A stretch of 64,000 bases of DNA, from contig OX596334.1 in NCBI GenBank assembly GCA_951394405.1, positions 620,001 through 684,000 on the forward strand, read 5' to 3'. Below, one piece after another: positions 44,706 through 58,176 of the stretch. The DNA is from Coprinellus micaceus. Its lineage: Eukaryota; Basidiomycota; Agaricomycetes; Agaricales; Psathyrellaceae. Position 1 is the first letter of the stretch. The number at the start of each line of letters is the position of its first letter. Position numbers and translations under genes: made by a program. The notes beneath the pieces are model-generated. The model made no database searches. It was not told the origin of the DNA and saw only the letters and a program-made list of their open reading frames with translations.

Positions 44706-47700
44706 GTACTCTTGCACCGACGCTCTGGTGCCCTCTTCATCAAGACGCCGCACACCGTCGACGGTTCTCTCGACCGCGATCCCCTCTTCCCTCAAGATCC
44801 TCCATGCCTCAATGCCTTACGTGAGGACCTCCATCATCACCCCTGCCTCAACCGAGACCGAGTCACCGTGATTTCTCAGTTTCCTGCCCTCCCATTGCCT
44901 GACGGCATCCCAATCCACCACTGGCAGTGGGTTTCAGAGCCCGTCCACACCCCGCCAGTATCGGCCATCGACCACATCCCCCCGGACCCTCAAGGTAACG
45001 CCCATCGACGCTACAAGTCTCCACCCCGCTCAGCTGAGGGAAATTGCGACGCCAAATATATGCATGGATCAGGCCACACGTCGGTTCAGCCACTGTGGGA
45101 CGACAAACAGACAACGTCCGGGGTGGGCTCCTGGCAGGACTGGTTGCGACGACCAACGAGCCCATTCCGTCCTTATCCAGAACCTCGACACCCACTTTCA
45201 CCCTGCATCGGACCAGGAGGACCTCACTCCACAACGGAGATACGTTAATCCCTAATCCTGACCTCGACATTCGACGGGAGGCGGGGACACGGGCCCTGAC
45301 AAGGCAACCCTTGAACGCTGACGGTACGTTTTCCTTACTGCAGTCTCTTTCTTCACGCCTTTGTGCATGCCTCTCCTGGCTCCTATCCCTTGCTACCCTT
45401 CGGTCTCACATATCCTGCTCTGTAGCGCAACCTTCCCCTTGATACCACCTTCCTTTTTTCACTCGAACATTGTACTGATATCCTTTACAGAAAACCACCC
45501 TCTCAATCGAACCTTCCACACCAGAAGATCCCCTTCTGGTGTGACACTCCGGGACCCAGCAAGGTAGAAGCCCGCCACACCCCCTTCTTCCACCGATCCG
45601 CGTCGGTTTATGACTAGCGGCGACTTTCGCGAACACGAACCAACACCCTTAGTCCGTCGGCGTGGATCGCTCCCCTCCCTCTGCGCCTAGCCCACGACCC
45701 ACAGCATCGTTAACCCTCACCTCCCTATCCTCAATTTAAGACCGCCTACGACGTCCAACAAAACACCTCGATCAACGGCATCGCTTTAGGGAGGAGTTGT
45801 GTTTCAGTGAGGCGCGTTTCGCCCTGCCCTCAGCTGCCCATGGTTGAGTTCATCCCTACAGGGGTACCTATGAGGGTGCCGTGGTCACCTCGGCAACATC
45901 TCTCGCTGCCGTGACCCCGACCTACACCCATCACCCACCATCCGGCTCTCCACACCTTCATCCGCGGCACACGTTCCCCAGAGCCAACCTCGATGTACGA
46001 CCGGCCCCTCCGTCGTTCACCATGTTCGCCAGGGTATCAGCGAAGGGGCATATTTGTGTAGTACCCGTCGCCTTCCTCAGTCGAGCAGTCGAGTGGCATT
46101 GATGTCAAGAGGGCGCGGTCGGGGCAGGAGCTGGGGAGAAAGGGAGTGTGAGCCAGTCAAGGTCGGGAGGGAAGATCGGGGAGTAGGAGAGGTTGTGAGT
46201 GCGTATGTGTGGGTGATGATCGAGCTCTGCTCGTTGTACAAAGTGTGTTCATGGTCAGTTTGTTGCTTCTCCCATTTCGCATTCCTCTTGAACACTTATT
46301 CATGGAGCCGCTCTTACTCTTTTCTACCCTCACGCTTCGATTTCGGCCTGTTACCTTTCCCCTCGTCTACTCTCGTTTACTCACATATTTGCTTTTATTT
46401 CATAGTATTCTCCCTCTGGCTATACATTACGCCTGCATCTTCCTCTCCTTGTATCATGTCTTTTCCCTTTCACTACTCCTAACGTATCGGTGACTGCCTC
46501 GCACATTTCCCTGCCTCGACCATTTTTTTACGGTGTGAGTCCCTCTCTTCTGCCTTTTCACCTCAAATGCCGGGGTGTGGGCGACGTTCCCACATGTGTC
46601 GGATCCCCCTCCTTGTGAGCCTTGAAGAGCACCTCAATGATAACTGGCCTGAACGACTGGTCATTTTCGCTCGAGCGCTCGAGCGCTCCCTCACTTTCCT
46701 CTAGCGATGATTCGAACGGTTCCTTTTACCTCATGGCGAGCCCCGTATCCACGCTTCACTTCCCTGCGAGCCAAGTACGCCGCTCTCAGTACGTGCCCCC
46801 GTAGTTTCCCTGTCCTTGTTCACCTACGTATATATTTCACTCCATTTCTCGAGGCTGTAGAATAACAACACGAATGCATTTACATTTTGATTCCAATTCA
46901 AGACAAAGTCTAGCGATGAGTGGTAAGACTATGGACTACTGGGATCGACGACAACATCGCAGCGGAACGACGAGGAGTATCTTCGCAGAATTAAGTGTAT
47001 TTGATAGAAATATAAATACGAGCGCTCGAGTCAACCTCTACAAATTTCGTACGAACGAACCACCCCTTCCCCAGCCTTCTTGACCCCCATCCAAACTTCC
47101 TCCATCCCCCCGGCCACTCGTCCCAGCCCCGCCCCACCCGATCGTCGTCAATACACCTTTCGCGGGAAAGGTAGTTGGGGTATCGCTGACCATGGATGGT
47201 GGGCACGTCGACCGATCCCCCGGTACAACCCAACCACCAACAACGCCCCCCTCCCAGCGTCGAATACCCGTAGTTGCAAACCGAGGATCGACCAGGGGAT
47301 AGGGGTGAGGCGATTCTCTGCGGGGACGGGGCTGGATGCTCGGTAGCTCGACGAATCGCCGTCGAAAGCCATTGTACGTCGAGCTATCCGTCGATCGTGG
47401 ATTCGGAAGGCATATTTCCGTTGAAGGTGTCGTAGCGCCGGATCGAGCCTCCGCCAGCCAGTAACGGGCTGGCGATGCTTTGGATAGATACGCGAGGGGA
47501 GAGCGTCGCCAATGGTCGTCCTCAGGCGCCTGAATCCAGCCGAGCCTCCTTGTGGCTCCCCATCGAACGTAACGATCGTTGCTGCGGGGCGTGAAAAGCG
47601 TGCTTTGCGAAGTTCCTTGGATGAACCAGAGGGAAGATCATCGGGGGTGCGATGGGAGAGGCGGCTAGGGGCGTCGATGGCGCACGGAATGGGGCCGTTG

Positions 47701-50700
47701 GAGTGGACATAGGAGTACTTGAAGAGCAACTGGGGTGGCGGGGTGCATAACAAAGCGCGGGTGCGGTGAGGTATGGCGTGGACGAAGACGGGGGTCCAGG
47801 GCCGGATGGTTTGGGGGTCTCGGGCGTTGGGTGCACGGCGTCCTCAGAGGGGACCCCAACTAGCGAACGACCGCCAGTCCAGCTCAAGGTGGGAGAGGAT
47901 CGCAGCACATACATGGGCTCCGAGCACATCGCGTAATATTCTCTCAATCCCAACGAGCGAAAAGAGCGAGAGGCGGATAGCCACAGTGTACTCCCGAACA
48001 AAGGCAAGGGCGAGAGTGGTTTGCGAGTCGACGAGACTGTAGGAGGGACGTCAGATCGGAACGCTGGATGTATGGAGAGGCGGGGCGGGGCGTGGGGTGA
48101 CGGATAGATAGATAGAGGACGTACATTCGGGCAGCTTCCTCCTTTCTGTTGGGTTCTAGGCGGACGGGCGATGGAGGTAGTTGTCGTCGCCCTTGACTCC
48201 TGCAGTCGTTGGCAGCCAAGCGCGTTGAAACCAGAACCGCGAAGGGTTCGGGGTGACATGCTCCGACGAGTATCTGAAGGAAGGGTTGCGGTAAGAACAA
48301 CGGGATGGTGAAGAAGGAGAGCAAGAGAGGATGGAGAGGGTGTTCAAGATGTTGGGGATAGCGAGAGCTCGAATAGGCGAGTACAAGCAGACGTAGCTGC
48401 GTGAACTGAAGCACTGTAGACTCACCAAGACTAAGCCTTTCGCTCGTGGCTCCAAAACGAATCTAAATCATTCGGATACCCCTCAGTTTGAGCGTTAACG
48501 ACTGAGGCCTGCACGGGCGTTTCGGCGTGTAATAGTCGAGCAGGCACAACAGTCTGGAAGGCAAACGACGACAGACGGGCGAAGGTTCCGATCGGGGAAC
48601 CATGGGGCTAGGCAGTCTCGGATGAGCTTCTTGAGAAAGCCAGCGGCCGGGTTCATTCACGCATTCGTGTTTGAGGCATTGATCGAGATGGACCGGAGTG
48701 GCGGTTGGATATTCGCGGTCCCTGTCGAGCTGGCCGATGGGTGTCCATGCTGTGGCCGTAGACTCAAGAGCCTTGAAAGAAAGGCGAATGAGAGAGGAAG
48801 AGTGGGCGCAATTTGGTGGTGAAGGAGAAAGAAAGAAAAGCGCCGTGGGTATGGGCGTCTGATCCGCCGTTGACGATTCTTTGTCTCTTGCAGTCACCAT
48901 CGACTTTCTCGTAGCTCGTCATTAACCCTCTCAGCCTCGAAAGCCCTTCCGCACTCAGCATCCTTCCGCAGTGGATCCGATTTCGAAACGAATGGGAGCC
49001 CCAGAGGAGCGGGGAGAGTGTCCTTCACTGCGGATCGCCTGCGCCTCACCAAGGCAACTCTTCTTGGCGGTACACACCCCTGGGCCCTCGTTCGAAGATC
49101 TCAAGTCTCTCGGCGCCCTCCCAAATACCGACGTCGCAACCTCTACCGCAATCTCCAGCACGGTCGGCTATACCACGGTCAAACTGGATGCAGGGATGGG
49201 TGTCGAGGGCGGAGGAGAAGGCTGTGGGTGCTAGGTACGGACTTCCAACAGTTCCCTTCGAAGTCCAGCTGACCATTCTCACAGAGAAATCTTCTGAGCC
49301 CAATGCGATATACGTTCATCCTCTTGTCCTCACCGAAAGGCGAGCTCGCCTGGTTCAACCCGTCTGCGCTGGGCTCAAGTCATTCGACCACGGACATCAC
49401 AAGGAGCCTGCGACCTCGTTCACTTCACCTCTACCCTACTCCCTATGGACACGCCACACAATCAGGGCAGCGAAGACGTCCTCAATTTTGAGCGGAATGT
49501 CATCCCATACGACCCTATCTGCAGTCGAAGAACCCCTCGCTGGAGAGCAGACCATGGAAACCTCCTAGGGCTACGTGCTCAAGGACTCCTGGCGATCAGA
49601 GGCCTCGTTCTCGGAGCACGAGTTACTAGAGTCAGTCAAGGGAATTCTGGGCGTCGTCTAGATGGCCCCTCGCAAGGCCGCCCATATTGTCACGACTGAA
49701 TCCGGATGACCCAGCGCTTCTGGAAGGCCGGAAGCCATGTAAATCGCGTCGCCATAGAGGTTACGACGAGGGCACAAGGGTAGCTCGTACGTCCTCTTGC
49801 CTATCCTTTCTCACCGCGCCTTAGCTTACGCGGGAATACGGTGCGCAGAAGCCTCGTCAACGACGGTCCCAAGACCCTCTATTGCTATCGTTCATCCAAC
49901 AATGCCCTTGCCAATGACGGCGAATCCAAGGGCGACCGAGGCGTCGTATTGATCTCGAGTCGACCTTCAAGGCTACGGACGGAAGATTGTTGAGCAAGGT
50001 GCGCCTCTGCATTACATTCAATACATCACATACGCTAACGTTTCCCTATCCTCCAGCCTTTGTCCCTCATGGGCAGCTAAAACTGGGAGCAGGAGTACAA
50101 ATTCCCGCACAACCACCCGGTCGACCTCGAGTCATTCTACCTCAAGATCCTACACGTTCGATAACACCCCCGGTCGTTTCCTAGTACGGTGTACTCCAGA
50201 AAATGCCGTACCTACGACTAAGGTCGAACTGCGAGCCTCGCGTCGACCTCTATCGAGTCTACCGCAGCTCCGATCTGCTCGGTGGCATGACCGCCCCCGT
50301 CGCGCCCAGGTGCAGGGAAGGACGAGCTGTACATGTGGAGTAGAGGCTGAGAAGGGGACGGGATGGCGTGTTTTTGGCGGGGCAGAAATGGCGTTCTGGG
50401 GAGGATCTGTAGCTTGAGGGTATAACTGTGGTACGTCTCTGCTCGGTCCGTATTCTGCATTTCGTTCTTTGTGGACTCCTTGATTGCCTGCCTCATTTTT
50501 TCCGCCCTTTCGCCCAATTTCTTCGACTCCACACAACCATTTTCTCGCTGTGCCGCTCTCAACGATGGGGAGCTAGTCGTTGCACTGCGTACATGTTTTG
50601 CTGTTTTCTATGCCGTCGTTGGCCAGATCCCCGCTTCACCACGCATTGCATTTTCCCCGATACATCCGCTGACGACGGTCCTCTAGATTGAGACTACCCC

Positions 50701-53700
50701 GAAAGACGCTTCCACGATGCCGGGTTATCAGCTCGTTCTAGATATTCCCCATCGATCTCGAGAATTGAACCTCAAGCCGGGAGCCTGCGCAGATCCGATT
50801 CACAACCCTCAAACATATGTTCAAACCAGCCGTCGCATCCGGGTGCACATTCCAGGAGCTGTCCCCGATATCCCGTCGCACCGATCCAACTGGGCGTCCC
50901 GGTCGGTCGGTGATCTATGGCGGGTCATGCAGTCAATGTCCACTCCGACCTAGTGGTCTCAGCACCAAGCTCGCCGTCACCGAACCGAGGAGGGCGATGC
51001 CGATACTAGCACGCCCCGTTGGAGCTTTCCTTAGGCGCTCATCGGCCCAGAGCAGTCGGACAATGGAGCATCGTATGGGGAGGAGGAACGAGGGAGAGCG
51101 CGTGGAAGACGTTTGAGTTGGAAGGTGGATGGGCGGGCAGATGTCTCAAGCAGGCGAGGGATACGGCGGGAAGGAATCAACGAGAGAAGACGCAGGGGGG
51201 AGTGGAGGCTGTCTTGATGACGAATACGCGGATCTAGGGGGCCGGCAGGGTACGTCGAGAACTCCTTTCACACGACGAGGGAGAGGAATCCAGGGAATGA
51301 GGCGGGGATGGCTAGGGAAATAGGGATGAATGGTCGTCGGGGTCAGCACTAGCAGGCTCCTGACGTTGGCGGGAGTCGGGCAACACTTGGAGGCTGCTGA
51401 CGTGATGAAGTGAGGGGGAGACAGGGCGAGGACAAGGGAGGGCGTCTATTCGAAGCAACTCCGGACGGTGCTGTCAATCTATGGGTGGCGTGGGCGTTGT
51501 CCTGACGTCGCCCTCGACGCCGTTAAGCGCCCGCTGGGGGAGAGCCGAAATGGATTCCGCTGGCATATCGCCCTTTAGAGCCGCCGGGAGGTCGTCGGAG
51601 AGAGGCCGTGAAACAGACGAGAGGGAGATCCAGAGTGAAAAGCATTGGGGCCTCCCAAAACTTTTGGCGCTGGGAGAAGGCGGAAGGCACAGCCACCAGG
51701 CCAGGCCGACGCCGACCCGATGGCCGAACGCCGACGTTCGATTCGCGTCGAGGTCGTTCTCTCCACTTGACCCCGATCCTCTCTCAGCACCCCGCCCATC
51801 ACTTGCACCAGCATCTCATTCCCAATGGCATCCTTACTCTGCACACACCGGCACGCTCCTGGGCTCTCAACCCAATCTCAACCAACCCACCCGCGATAAC
51901 CTCAAGCCAACAATACTCAATTCTACGACCCTCTATACTCTACATCCCGCCGATCCTCGAGGAGCCGCGAAGGACCACCGAAGAAACGAACGTGAACCGC
52001 CGTTTGGATTCCACCCCAGCAGACCAAGCAAACTGGGATATGCCTCGACTGGCTCGCCGAGGCGGCCTTATCCCGTTGCCCTCCGTCTTGGGTCTCTTCA
52101 CCCTGCTCGCAGCGACTCTCAAGAAAAGAAGAGCATAAACGCAAACGCCCGCAAGGATCCTCCACGCTCCCGACGCCGACGCACCCACTGCCACCTGCCC
52201 CTTCTCGACGGTGGGAGAGAGAACGACTCTGGCGAGGGCCTTTGGATCTCTAATTCACTGTATAGGACTGGTGTAATCTTCGCCATCTACGCATTCCTCT
52301 TTTTACCTTTCCAAGTGTCGCTTCTTTGGTGCCCGCGTCCTATCACTCGTACCCTTCGAAGCCCCCCGCTGTCTTCTCACATTCATACACGAGCATTCAT
52401 CTTCGTCTCCCTTTCTATCTGTTCCAGTACAACGTTCTGACAACTCCCTCGCAGGCGGCCCTCCCAAACGATGCACCTGCGCCGCAAACCCTTCCTTGGA
52501 ATACCACATCTCGCCCGTGTAAGATGGAAGCCCACCATGAAGCCAACTCGAAGCATCGGTCCAGTTGAAGGTCCTCCCAACGGCTTACAATTCCCTTCCT
52601 ATCGACTGCTCTCCTCTCCGCCGCTCGACCACCCAATCCACCGAAGACCCTCTCCACCCGCCCACCCTATCTAACCCTCGAAGATACCTCACGGAACGGA
52701 ACGGCCGCCACGGAGAGCCTTGGGCCAAGCGAGGGGTACGAGGTACTCGCTATCTTCGCCATCGGCTCTCCAGTACCAAACCTTCTTCGATAAACGCTCC
52801 CCAATGTCCTCGCCGTGCCCTTCCCATCTCCCCCTATTTCCCATATCTCCGTCCGCGATACCCCTCCCCCGGAACCTCGGTCAAGGGTTGACCAAAGCCT
52901 CAGCCGCCCACGAGGGTCATCAATGCGCTAGGACGGCAGGATCGCGGAGGACGCGATGAGACTCGCTTCGTCAATCTCTCCAATTAACCAGCCGAGGGGT
53001 ATCGGCGTAAAGAGGGAAAGACGACGTCGGCTGGCGGGATATTCGCAGAGCCAGGAAGCGGTAAAGGAGGAAGAGTGAGAGGGAGGCGAGTTCGTGCGTG
53101 TTGGGGATGGGGGTGAGCAGGGTCTAGGTGTGGGTTGCGGCGAAGAGGTAGTCGTTGGACCGGGTATGTGTCGCGTTCATTTGTTCGTTCTTCTCAGCCC
53201 TACTCTTCCTTGCGTGCCCGTCCACGAGTTGCACTGCCTTGGTTACGCCTGTACTTTTATTCCGGATCCTACCCCGTGTTCTTTCGTATCCCATGTCAGT
53301 CTATATGCTTCCTTAGACTCCCGCTCTACCTTCCCTTGCGTTCATATCCTTTACTCTTGCCCTCATCCCCTTGCTTCAAGCATCCTCACCATCTTACCAT
53401 CCCCTTCGCCATCTCGTCTATCCCTCTGGAACAGTGCTAACGACCTCATTCTAGGCGGGTACCCCGAAATCCAATCTCCCCAGCTCCATTGGGCGGGGGT
53501 GATATGAAAGACACCGAGGGCTTGACGTTTCACCCACCTGGCCCCAACCCCTATGCTATTGGGCCGCTCGACGGTGCTAGTGCTTTCTTGCCAGTGCATG
53601 TTTTCGACAGGAGGTCGGTGGTCTACCATGTCTGAGTTGCCAGGGAACCCTGGGCCTTTTGGATGCGGGCTCCGCGGTTGAGCCCGACGCTCTCCTGTGC

Positions 53701-56700
53701 CTTGCTGTTGTCGCGCAGGCAGGGGCGGCACGAAGGGGTCTTGGCCTGAAGAGACAACCGGGCGCAGCACTGAGCAGGACAGCAGGGAGAGAGCTGGATG
53801 CCGGAAGGGAGCGGTGGTAGTGGTGCGTCGGTGACGGTGTAGAAGGGGGTCTGAGAGAGTATTTGTGGTAAGTTTCGCCCTTCATTTATTCCTTCATTAC
53901 ACGAAGTTCTTGTTCATTGCTCCTTCGTTTCCTCCACAACCATTTCTCCTTTTCTTCCGTCCAGCTCTCTCGTCTCCCCTCTTTCACCACCGCCATCTAA
54001 ACCATCTTTTCACTTTCTATCGTCTATACGCGTATCCTTCCTCGCCTTAAACTTCGTTCATCAGAAGCTAATGCTCGCTTTTCAGGTGAAGGCGCCTGTG
54101 CTCCTCCGCTGATAGAAACGGGGTTGCACGGCATCGAATTCAAGACGATACGATTCTACCCACACTTATCCGAGCCTCCAGCGTACACACACCCCTAGAG
54201 CAAACCACAACAGTGTCTGGACATTCGGGCGTCGCCTTCGGGATGTAATGCGCGGGAAAGGCTGCCAGTCTTTGTATTCCTTCTGGAAATCACTACTACC
54301 CAGGAGTTTCGAGCATAAACGCGACTCGCCTTTCACCAGATGTTCGGGATTTCGGTTTGTGCCCATATCATTTGTGCTTCCCCCTTCCGCTCCCTCTGTG
54401 GTTATCGACTATATCCCGCACCTTTCCGCTGGCGTGAACTGGTTTCATACCCAACCCCATACATCGTGTATGCTCGGCGTTGCGTCGTGTTACCCCTCAT
54501 GTATTAAAACCCTTCTTCTACGAGTCCCTCTTCGGCGCGAGCCTTCCCAGCTTGCGTCTCCCTCTCGTGGGGTTCATATCCGTTTTCATGCCTCCGCTGT
54601 TGTTTCTCATTCGTTTACATATCCTCAATACTGCAGGTGTTGGTATCCTACTTCCCCAAGTACCTCATTACCCCGACCCCCGCCTAGATCCATCGTTCCA
54701 GCACGGCGAGGTTCAGGCGGAGCGTTGCAGGCTCGGTGGCACCGGTTTGAGGTGGGAATGGTGGAAGAGGCGACTACTCGCTGCCCCATGCTCGAGCGCT
54801 CCTCCTCGGCGATGAGACCGTGGATGTGTGGTTGGCATGGGAGGACAAAGTGGAAGGGCGAGATGGAGTGGTGCGTTCGGGATGGTGATGTCAGCGCGGG
54901 GTGGGCAGGGCGAGATGGTGGGAGGGAGGTCAGGATGTGCGGATGGGGGTAGCAGACGGCTAACGCAAGTGCTGAGCGATTATGAGCATTATGAGGTCGT
55001 GGGGAAGGAGAGGTGCGAGAGGGGATGGCGCGAGTCGCTGGTTAACTGGAGATTCCTTGGGAGCCGACGATAGTTGGGTTGATCGGAATGAGTGAACAGA
55101 AGACGACTCCCGGGGCAGACGCTCAGCTCGCAGGCCGCCGAGGGTCGCCGAGCCAGGCGGGAATTGGAGGCTCACCAGAGAAAGGGGAGGCTGAGGCGAA
55201 GGAGGCGAAGCACAGAAGGATTAGTGGGGTTGAGGTGGAGGTGAATGGGTGTTGTCTTGAATGCGGCGAATACCATGATGGGGGGAAGGAAGGGGAGAAC
55301 TTGGGAAGAAGAGAGAGCGATCCATCGCCATAGCACTTCGCTTTTGCGTCTCCCTTGCGTCCGTTAATGTCTGGAGGAGCGGTGGAGAGACGCAAAAGAG
55401 ACGCCATTGAAAACAGAAGCTGGTCATCGACAGCCCGAGGCCGACACGTCGGAATCAATTGCCTCCCTTGTCGAGGTTGTACCCTCACCATGTCATTGCT
55501 CTTCCATCCGTCGCTCCGTTTGCCCTCAGTGTGATGCCGCCGCACTATGCAACCAGCGCCTCACGCCGCAAGCTCCAACTATGTTACACTCGCCAGCAGC
55601 GTTCGGCACTCGACGTCCCGCATTCTAAGAGAGCTGTGAAACGCGATGAAGAGTGCCTATCGGGGGCATGGGAGGGATTTCAACCACCGTGAGCGGCGGT
55701 GTCGCTATCTGTATGTCTCTCACCTCGCATTTCTCCCTTTACTCCATCCAATGGACTTGTATCTTCCTACGCTTCCATCCAACTGCATCCTCCATTTCGA
55801 TCCGTGTCATCCTCGTGCGAAGTACGATCCTGACGGTCTCCCCAGACATATTCGTTTTGCATCAACACCTCCCACTCGTAAAGGGTATTGTCTGGAGCTG
55901 AAACTCCCACTCAAGGCACAACACCTTGCCGACCCGTACTCGACCCAACCCGTCGTCTAAGAAATGGGATCCGGCTCAGTCGAGCCTCCGCGCTCCCTCC
56001 CAAGGCGACCCACCTCTTGTCCTCAGTAAGAACCAGGAACCTGTTAAAGGCGTTGACGGACACGGTGACGACGCTGATGGTGGTAAATACCGGGTACGCC
56101 GGCCTTCTTCAACTTTGTTACTCGTCCGTCCATTCGTTTCCATATTCCGTCTGAATGCATTCACCCCCGTCCCATCCCAATACCGACGCTAACGTCCTCC
56201 CCTTCTAGGAAACTATAGGCCTCACGCTGGCATCCCCACACGCTGATACATGGTCGCCGGCAGCAGCCATCTCCACCGCAGACACCCGGGTACAGACTGC
56301 CTTGGGTCGATCATGAGTGCATGAGCTTCCAACCGACATCCAATTGCAACAGGATGCAACAGTGTCGGCCCGTCCTTCTCCCCAACCAACCCCAACCAGC
56401 TCGATCCGATGTCCAACTACCATGCACTCCCTATCGTCTGAGGAGCCCAAGGATCCACGTCCCCTGGAAGGGAAAATAGGAGGTGTTTGGCATGCTGCGT
56501 CCCAGGATGCGGCCATTCATACCGAGAGCGAGGTATTGGGCATCAGGGAGGTGAGGGGAAATAAGAGAGTCCCTGAGAGCTGGTCGACGGGAAGCGTAAA
56601 GGGTGGCGTGGGCGATACTGAGTATTCAGTCGTCATACGTGATACGTTTGCTCCTGATTCGCGTTTCTTTTCCACACCTTCCCTCGATGTATCGTTCTTT

Positions 56701-57480
56701 GGGCACGTTCAACGACCTTCCTCTTTCTCCTTCTGATATACGTTGCGTCACAAGCTTGTTTGGGTCTCATTTTCGGTTAGACACTTTGCTCTAGATTCGT
56801 TTTACCTTCTATTACTTTCAGTTCCATTCCCCGTACCCCCGTTCGGTTCCTTTCCCTCGTCGAATTGAATTAACCCTCCTCCGTTATTTCACGATAGCGT
56901 CTTGCTTCCTTTCTCCCGTTTTTCAACCCCCCTTCTTTTCGTCGTCTCAGCCCTTTCCCTCTCAGCTCGTACCTGACGACCTCGTATCAGGCTAGGAGAT
57001 GTGAGCTCCTCTTTCCGAAAGGATAGAAGCAGGGAGAGTCGGTATAACTCGAATGCTGGGGGCTCAGCGCCGGCGCTCTGATGATCGTCTCGATGCGACC
57101 TCGGTCTGCCCAATGGGCGATGTGATCGCCTGTTATTCTTCGCTCTTCTCTCTCGTTACAGTGATGCGTTTATGGCCACCTGTTTATGGCCGGTTAGATT
57201 CGCCAATCATCATGCGTCCTTTCCTCTGCATTCGCTCCAGACTCACTTTCTACCCGACCTCGGAATCGCTTGTGCGCGTGTCTTCTCCACGAGATGCGGA
57301 CATGCCTCCTCCTGCTTTCTATTTGCTTGTGCTTCAAGACCTTCATACACGTTCTTTGCCCTTCTGTTTGAGGAACGCTTGATTTTCAAGCGCGTTGGCC
57401 ACCGTCTTCCAGCTTGCCTCAATATGTCAAATTCATTATTCCTACCTGTGATTTGCGTCGCACATCGGGCGCAATGGGTG
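44706..57480. other. Gene-poor region of diverged repeat blocks
   Basis: Frames up to about 319 codons (for example 51481-52440) are rich in Arg/Ser/Pro and overlap frames on both strands, with no family motif, so I do not call them genes. Recurrent modules include GGTATGT/GGTACGT followed by long CT-rich runs (45327, 50427, 53164) and the blocks shared with 23.7-34 kb. This is probably nested, old transposon DNA between the two NLR copies. Confidence 0.45.
51703..51830 (+). repeat. Dispersed diverged repeat, copy 3
   Basis: Begins GGCCGACGCCGACCCGATGG and continues with CTTGACCCCGATCCTCTCTC. Preceded by GGAAGGCACAGCCACCAGG, similar to the sequence ahead of copies 1 and 4. Confidence 0.45.
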
Positions 57481-58176
57481 GAATAGAATTCCTTTGAAGT
57501 CATGAGGAGGACTCTCGCGTGGAGGGGCCGGCACCCAAGGCGTCCGACGATCCCAACCCAAAAGGACCCAGGCAGAGCTGTTTCCGGCGGAAGAGTGTAA
57601 CTTAGGCAAAGATTAGGGCCTGGTTTGTGAAGGGTCGTCGGAGGTTACCCATGAAGTGGGTTATGGCTATTTATGTGGACCGATCACATACCCCATACCC
57701 ACCTAGACGAGTGGGAGCCATAAAGTCTTTAGCAACCCCAATGCCTGGTAATCTTCACCGGTCACTGGTCTAGCCCCATGACCGGGCTCTCACAAGCGTG
57801 TTGCTGAGGCCTGGAGTTATTGGTGCTTGCCTTCTCGATTCAGTATGCGCTCGGCGCGGAGTAACTCGCTTCTTGAGTGCGTCCGCTAGACCCAGCGTGA
57901 AGTTGGCAGGGGATATGCATAGGCGTGTATAGGCTAGTGGGTGGTACTTTCAAAATGACCATTCGCCGCCTGCGAATGCCGTATCGGATGCCAGTGGACC
58001 CAGCGGTGGGCGCCTATTTGCCGATCCCGAATCGGGAAGGCGGTGTATGGCCACGTGCCAGCCTCCGTGCGGGCACGAAACAACTGCGGCTGCCTTATAC
58101 CTCTCGGCGCTCCTTTCCTCCATCCCACCACCATCCCATAAACACCAAGCCACCCTTCCACTGGAAAATCTCGACC
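57481..58176 (+). promoter_or_regulatory. Upstream region of NLR2
   Basis: No gene seen. The last 60 bp before the ATG at 58177 are CT- and CCA-rich, as in fungal leaders. No similarity to the region upstream of NLR1 was seen, so the two receptors probably have different promoters. Confidence 0.3.

Noticed and set aside
51481..52440. 319-codon plus-strand frame
   Set aside because: Overlaps a dispersed repeat copy and other long frames; Arg/Pro/Ser bias and no family signal.
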